Source: Bacteroidota bacterium (GTDB taxonomy: Bacteria > Bacteroidota > Bacteroidia > Cytophagales > Cyclobacteriaceae). Taken from it: a stretch of DNA of 36,725 nt. Of the stretch, positions 32,753 through 36,725 are shown piece after piece (within the stretch, counting starts at the first letter, position 1; every line of letters starts with the position of its first letter). Made by a program: the position numbers and the translations under genes. The DNA lies in NCBI GenBank assembly GCA_027593175.1, contig JAQCJI010000020.1, positions 1-36,725 on the forward strand. Direction: 5' to 3'. The notes beneath the pieces were generated by a model that was not told the DNA's origin, did no database searches, and saw only the letters and a program-made list of their open reading frames with translations.

Positions 32753-34636
32753 ATGAGTGACGCCATCAAACACGAATGTGGAATAGCCCTTATCCGGCTT
32801 AGAAAACCTGTTCAATACTACATCGACACCTACGGGACGGCTGAATTCGCAGTAAATCGACTCTACGTGCTGATGCAAAAGCAGCTCAATAGGGGGCAGG
32901 ATGGTGCAGGGGTAGCTAATATCAAAATCAATACCAAGCCAGGCACCCGCTACATCAGCAGGTACCGCTCGATAGAAGCCTCAGCAGTTAACGATATTTT
33001 TGATAAAATTACCCGAAAATTTAAAAAGGCAAAGAAATTAGGAGGGAAGAAAGCCATTGCTGATGGAGAATGGCTTAAAGAAAATATGGCCTTCTCTGGA
33101 GAGGTATGGTTAGGGCATCTGCGCTACGGTACCCATGGAGAGAACAGCATCGAAACCTGCCATCCTTTTCTCAAACAGAGCAATTGGAGAAGCCGTAACC
33201 TGGTGATGGCTGGGAATTTTAACATGACCAACAACAAGGAGCTTTTTGGAAGGCTCGTGGAGTTGGGGCAGCATCCCAAAGAAAAAACAGATACGGTCAC
33301 CGTCATGGAGAAAATCGGACACTTTTTGGACGAAGAAAACCAGCGACTTTTTGAAAGCTTCAAGGATCAATATAGCAACGAGGAACTGACACACATTATC
33401 GAAGACGAACTGGATGTCGTACGAATCCTCCGCAGATCCTGTCGTGACTTTGATGGGGGATATGCCATGGCAGGAATGATCGGCAATGGATCTGCTTTTG
33501 TAGTTCGTGATCCTTCCGGAATCCGACCTGCATTTTACTATGCCGACGACGAGGTAATTGTGGTGGCTTCCGAAAAGCCTGCTATTAAGTCGGCCTTCAA
33601 CATTGACTTCAAGGCCATCAAAGAAATTAAGCCGGGCCAAGCGATCGTGATTAATAAGGACGGTTCCTTCTCCGAAGAAGAGATTCTACCTGCTCGTGAG
33701 AAGAAATCCTGTTCCTTTGAGCGCATCTATTTTTCTCGAGGAACAGACCCTGGAATCTATCAGGAACGTAAAAATTTGGGCAATGCCCTAATCCCTCAGA
33801 TCTTGAAAGCCATTGATTTTGATCTGAAAAACACGGTTTTCTCCTACATCCCCAATACCGCAGAAACGGCCTTTTTGGGTATGATTGAAGGGTTAGATGA
33901 GTACTTGGTAGCCAAAAGAAAAGAAGTACTTCTAGACGGAAAGCCTTACGTGGGCGACTTGGAAGAGTTGTTAAGTTTCCGTCCAAGAGTGGAAAAGTTG
34001 GTGAGTAAAGATATAAAACTTCGCACCTTTATTGCTAATGATGCTGATCGGGATTCCATGGTGGCCAGCGTGTACGATACTACCTACGAAGTGATTCGGT
34101 CAGAGATAGATACCCTGGTGGTCATTGATGACAGTATTGTGCGGGGGACCACCTTGGAAAAAAGCATCCTGACCACCTTGGATAGACTTAATCCCAAGCG
34201 TATTGTCATTGTGTCCTCTGCGCCTCAAATTCGTTTCCCTGATTGCTACGGCATCGACATGTCGCGGATGAAAGAGTTTGTGGCATTTCGAGCGGCTATT
34301 GAGCTACTCAAGGACCGCGGCCTGGAACAGGTCCTCGATCAGGTGTACGAGCAGTGCATAGCGCATCCTGATCACGCGGAAAACTTTGTTAAACAGGTTT
34401 ACGCTTCCTTTACGGAGGAGGAAATTTCCGATAAGGTGGCCCAAATTGTAACCACCTCAGAAATCAAAGCAGAGGTAAAGGTTATCTTCCAAACGATCCC
34501 TAACCTACACCGCTGCATTCCTGAGCATACCGGAGACTGGTACTTTACCGGAGATTATCCCACTACGGGAGGTACGCGCGTGGTGAATAAAGCCTTTGTC
34601 AACTACATGGAAGGAAAGACTGTTCGGGCGTATTGA
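32753..34636 (+). CDS. purF: Amidophosphoribosyltransferase
   Basis: PurF transfers glutamine amide nitrogen to PRPP, the first committed step in purine synthesis. The N-terminal Ntn-hydrolase glutaminase has its nucleophile at C9 (KHE-CGIAL), so an eight-residue propeptide must be removed. LNRGQDGAG, GHLRYGTHGENS and GNFNMTNN follow. The phosphoribosyltransferase domain carries the PRPP loop VVIDDSIVRGTT at 456-467. At 627 residues it is longer than E. coli PurF (505) and carries extra segments and a C-terminal extension ending with YPTTGGTRVVNKAFVNYMEG, as in other Bacteroidota. A TACCTTTA box 38 bases upstream of the ATG may be its -7 element. A terminator follows. Confidence 0.94.
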   Translation: MSDAIKHECGIALIRLRKPVQYYIDTYGTAEFAVNRLYVLMQKQLNRGQDGAGVANIKINTKPGTRYISRYRSIEASAVNDIFDKITRKFKKAKKLGGKKAIADGEWLKENMAFSGEVWLGHLRYGTHGENSIETCHPFLKQSNWRSRNLVMAGNFNMTNNKELFGRLVELGQHPKEKTDTVTVMEKIGHFLDEENQRLFESFKDQYSNEELTHIIEDELDVVRILRRSCRDFDGGYAMAGMIGNGSAFVVRDPSGIRPAFYYADDEVIVVASEKPAIKSAFNIDFKAIKEIKPGQAIVINKDGSFSEEEILPAREKKSCSFERIYFSRGTDPGIYQERKNLGNALIPQILKAIDFDLKNTVFSYIPNTAETAFLGMIEGLDEYLVAKRKEVLLDGKPYVGDLEELLSFRPRVEKLVSKDIKLRTFIANDADRDSMVASVYDTTYEVIRSEIDTLVVIDDSIVRGTTLEKSILTTLDRLNPKRIVIVSSAPQIRFPDCYGIDMSRMKEFVAFRAAIELLKDRGLEQVLDQVYEQCIAHPDHAENFVKQVYASFTEEEISDKVAQIVTTSEIKAEVKVIFQTIPNLHRCIPEHTGDWYFTGDYPTTGGTRVVNKAFVNYMEGKTVRAY

Positions 34637-34652
34637 CTCTGGAATATTTTCT

Positions 34653-34682
34653 AGGAGTTGATCTAGTAACTCCTGTGTTTTT
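34653..34682 (+). terminator. Rho-independent terminator after purF
   Basis: AGGAGTT (34653-34659) pairs perfectly with AACTCCT (34668-34674) around an 8-base loop, followed by GTG and T5. It separates purF from the M42 peptidase gene. Confidence 0.7.
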
Positions 34683-34749
34683 AGTTTTAGTATAAAAGGC
34701 ACTTCATCTGTTTTTTTCGATTCAAGAAAAGTTAATTACCTGCATTACC

Positions 34750-35799
34750 ATGATCAATGTTTCACTCCTCAAGCAAATCTGTGAAATTCCAGGTGCCCCT
34801 GGTTTTGAAAAACCTGTTCGCGACCTAGTCATCTCCCTAGTAAGGCCCCATGTGGATGAGGTTCGCATCGATAATATTGGCAATCTCATCGCCCTCAAAA
34901 AGGGAGTACGCAATCCGGACGGAAAGCGAGTTATGCTGGCTGCACATATGGATGAAATTGGGTTTATTGTTTCCCATATCGATGAGCAAGGATTTTTACG
35001 ATTTAATACCCTTGGGGGCTTTGATCCAAAAACACTCACCGCACAGCGGGTCATCGTACACGGCAAAAAAGACCTGATCGGGGTGATGGGTAGCAAGCCT
35101 ATCCACGTGATGACGGCTGAGGAGAAAACCAAGCTCCCCAAGACCACAGACTTTTTTATCGACCTAGGCATGCCCAAGGAAGAGGTAGACAAATACATCA
35201 CCATCGGTGATCCGGTCACTCGGGATCGGGAGCTGATCGAGATGGGCGACTGTGTCAACTGCAAGTCCATTGACAACCGTGTAGCTGTATTTATTGTTAT
35301 TGAGGCACTAAAGCAGCTCAAAAATCCAGCCTACGATGTGCATGCTGCCTTTACCGTACAGGAAGAAGTAGGCATTCGTGGGGCCAATGTAGCCGCTCAC
35401 AGCATCAACCCGGATTTTGGAATTGCGCTGGATACCACCATTGCCTTTGATGTTCCTGGTGCTGCTCCACACGAGAGGGTAACCGAACTAGGAAAGGGTA
35501 CCGCCATCAAGATCATGGATGCGATGACCATCTGTGACTACCGCATGGTAGCCTTTATGAAGCAGGTGGCGGGAAAAGAAGCGATCTCCTGGCAGCCAGA
35601 ACTATTGACTGCAGGAGGTACAGATACCGCTGGCGTGCAGCGCATGGGCAAGCAAGGAGCCATTGCAGGAGCGATCTCCATTCCGACGCGCCACCTGCAC
35701 CAAGTGATTGAGATGGCTCACAAAAAGGATATAGCTGATTCCATTGCCTTGCTTGTGGCCTGTCTCGAACAATTGGATTCCTACGACTGGAGTCATTGA
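34750..35799 (+). CDS. M42 family metallopeptidase (tetrahedral aminopeptidase-type)
   Basis: A cytoplasmic di-metal aminopeptidase of 349 residues, usual size for M42. Metal and catalytic residues are all present: H66 and D68 (AAHMDE), D175 (KSIDNR), the E205-E206 pair (VQEEVG), D228 (ALDTT) and H315 (TRHLH). M42 enzymes form large dodecameric shells that trim short peptides; some were formerly called endoglucanases. No signal peptide. The ATG at 34750 follows the purF terminator by 67 bases, so it has its own promoter or is leaky read-through. Confidence 0.94.
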   Translation: MINVSLLKQICEIPGAPGFEKPVRDLVISLVRPHVDEVRIDNIGNLIALKKGVRNPDGKRVMLAAHMDEIGFIVSHIDEQGFLRFNTLGGFDPKTLTAQRVIVHGKKDLIGVMGSKPIHVMTAEEKTKLPKTTDFFIDLGMPKEEVDKYITIGDPVTRDRELIEMGDCVNCKSIDNRVAVFIVIEALKQLKNPAYDVHAAFTVQEEVGIRGANVAAHSINPDFGIALDTTIAFDVPGAAPHERVTELGKGTAIKIMDAMTICDYRMVAFMKQVAGKEAISWQPELLTAGGTDTAGVQRMGKQGAIAGAISIPTRHLHQVIEMAHKKDIADSIALLVACLEQLDSYDWSH

Positions 35800-35861
35800 T
35801 TACCCAGAAGGAAAGCCCTTCTTGTGGAAGATTACCTAGTTTGTTTAACTAGCAACTACCC

Positions 35862-36665
35862 ATGCCCATTCTCTCATTTATTCTTTATTTCCTGACGCTT
35901 AGCCTTTCTGTTTTTGACGGAGCGATTCAGAAAGAAGCCCAAGTTCAAACGGATGCTTACGTCTGGCAAGTGCTCTTTAACGGAAAAGACTTAGCAGGCT
36001 GGGTGCCGAAGATCCACCACCATGAGGTAGGGGATAATTATGCAAATACTTTTCGGGTACAGGATGGGGCCATAGCTGTCAATTACGAAGGCTATGGGAA
36101 ATTTGAGGATCGCTTTGGGCACCTATTTTATGAAAAGCCCTTTTCGAGCTTTCACTTGGTCTGGGAATACCGATTTACTGATCAGTTTGTTTCAAGTGCA
36201 CCGAGCTACACCTACCGCAATTCTGGGGTCATGTTTCACTCCCAAGCACCAGAAAGTATCTTAAAAGAACAGGATTGGCCGATTTCGGTGGAGTACCAGA
36301 TGCTTGCCCGAGAAAAGGAGGGGGAGCCACGACCTACGGGAAACATGTGTTCCCCAGGAACGGATATTGTCTTTGAAGGCAAAATTGATCCTCGGCATTG
36401 CATCAACTCTTCATCTCCGACTTTCGCTTGGGATGAGTGGGTAAAAGCGGAGTTGATCGTCTATGGAGACTCCATCGTGTGCCATCTGGTGAATGGAGAT
36501 ACGGTTTTGACCTATTCGTTTCCTCAAATCGGGGGAGGAGTAGCCAATCGCTACAATCCAGTACTCAAAGTCGATGGAACTCCCCTGCGTTCAGGCTATA
36601 TCGGCTTACAAAGTGAAGGACAGGGGGTACTTTTTCGCAACCTTAAAATCCGGGAATTGAATTAA
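35862..36665 (+). CDS. Exported DUF1080 protein (3-keto-disaccharide hydrolase domain)
   Basis: A 267-residue protein with an N-terminal signal peptide (MPILSFILYFLTLSLSVFDG, then charged residues), so exported. The DUF1080 (3-keto-disaccharide hydrolase-like) concanavalin-type fold begins with VLFNGKDLAGW and continues with FRVQDGAIAVNY, WEYRFTDQFV, NSGVMFHSQ, and ends with GYIGLQSEGQGVLFRNLKIREL, all typical of the family. Some members hydrolyse 3-keto-glycosides; others only bind glycans. It lies 62 bases after the M42 gene, possibly in one transcript, although the functions are unrelated. A hairpin follows. Confidence 0.88.
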   Translation: MPILSFILYFLTLSLSVFDGAIQKEAQVQTDAYVWQVLFNGKDLAGWVPKIHHHEVGDNYANTFRVQDGAIAVNYEGYGKFEDRFGHLFYEKPFSSFHLVWEYRFTDQFVSSAPSYTYRNSGVMFHSQAPESILKEQDWPISVEYQMLAREKEGEPRPTGNMCSPGTDIVFEGKIDPRHCINSSSPTFAWDEWVKAELIVYGDSIVCHLVNGDTVLTYSFPQIGGGVANRYNPVLKVDGTPLRSGYIGLQSEGQGVLFRNLKIRELN

Positions 36666-36700
36666 ACCTCCTGCTTGGTGAAATTCAAAAAGCGGGAGGT
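36666..36700. terminator. Hairpin after the DUF1080 gene, possible terminator
   Basis: ACCTCCTGCTT (36666-36676) pairs with AAGCGGGAGGT (36690-36700), 11 pairs including one G-T, with a 13-base loop. No T-run follows on the plus strand, so termination is not certain. Confidence 0.45.
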
Positions 36701-36725
36701 AAAGCTTATTCCAATTGTGCCAAGC

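Noticed and set aside
35806-35822. Small hairpin after the M42 gene (AGAAGG/CCTTCT)
   Set aside because: Only six pairs and no T-run; not enough to call a terminator.

Overview
The window looks like a chromosomal segment of a Bacteroidota, most likely order Cytophagales (a Cyclobacteriaceae/Algoriphagus-like organism; the genus is a guess). Evidence: TAnnTTTG -7 promoter elements instead of TATAAT boxes, weak Shine-Dalgarno sequences, Kdo synthesis genes (Gram-negative), families largely seen in Bacteroidota (DUF4924, a 627-residue PurF, a GNAT-nitrilase fusion), and surface-type lipoproteins. There is no phage, transposase, CRISPR or rRNA.

Layout. 1-159: no gene seen. 160-5836 (+): PEP carboxylase, then a tightly overlapping set of GNAT-nitrilase fusion, KdsC and KdsA. 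5973-8941 (+): a pterin locus with a 6-pyruvoyl-tetrahydropterin-synthase-type enzyme overlapping GTP cyclohydrolase I, a terminator, an SDR protein lacking its catalytic tyrosine, two small unknown proteins and a truncated flavin reductase remnant. 9173-15006: guaA, then on the minus strand a small membrane protein and a frameshifted ACP phosphodiesterase, then an SF1 helicase (+) and a DEAD-box helicase (-) with nearly touching stops. 15217-24812: a sugar-related region with a PVC-type haem lipoprotein, Tat-exported sugar isomerase-like protein, SDR dehydrogenase, GntP permease (-), GH20 lipoprotein (+) and dienelactone hydrolase (-). 24879-25864 (-): frameshifted DUF4440 gene and a DUF1456 gene. 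26032-28787: a large radical SAM protein with an unusual cysteine spacing (+) and a DUF4924 gene (-). 29019-36665 (+): lepA, folD, tRNA-Leu(GAG) with a clear promoter and terminator, a DsrE-like exported protein, purF, an M42 peptidase and a DUF1080 protein.

How the genes work together. guaA, purF and folD belong to purine and one-carbon metabolism but are scattered, not one operon. KdsC and KdsA make Kdo for lipopolysaccharide. The 15-21 kb block suggests periplasmic handling of sugars or sugar acids followed by import through GntP; the substrate is not identifiable. Two genes (acpH and DUF4440) each carry a one-base deficit in an A/T run, so either homopolymer sequencing errors or, for acpH, a frameshift on an A_AAA_AAG site must be considered. 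The most unusual items are the pterin locus with its Tyr-less SDR and flavin reductase remnant, the CX4CX2C radical SAM protein, and a pair of matching palindromes between the divergent GntP and GH20 genes.
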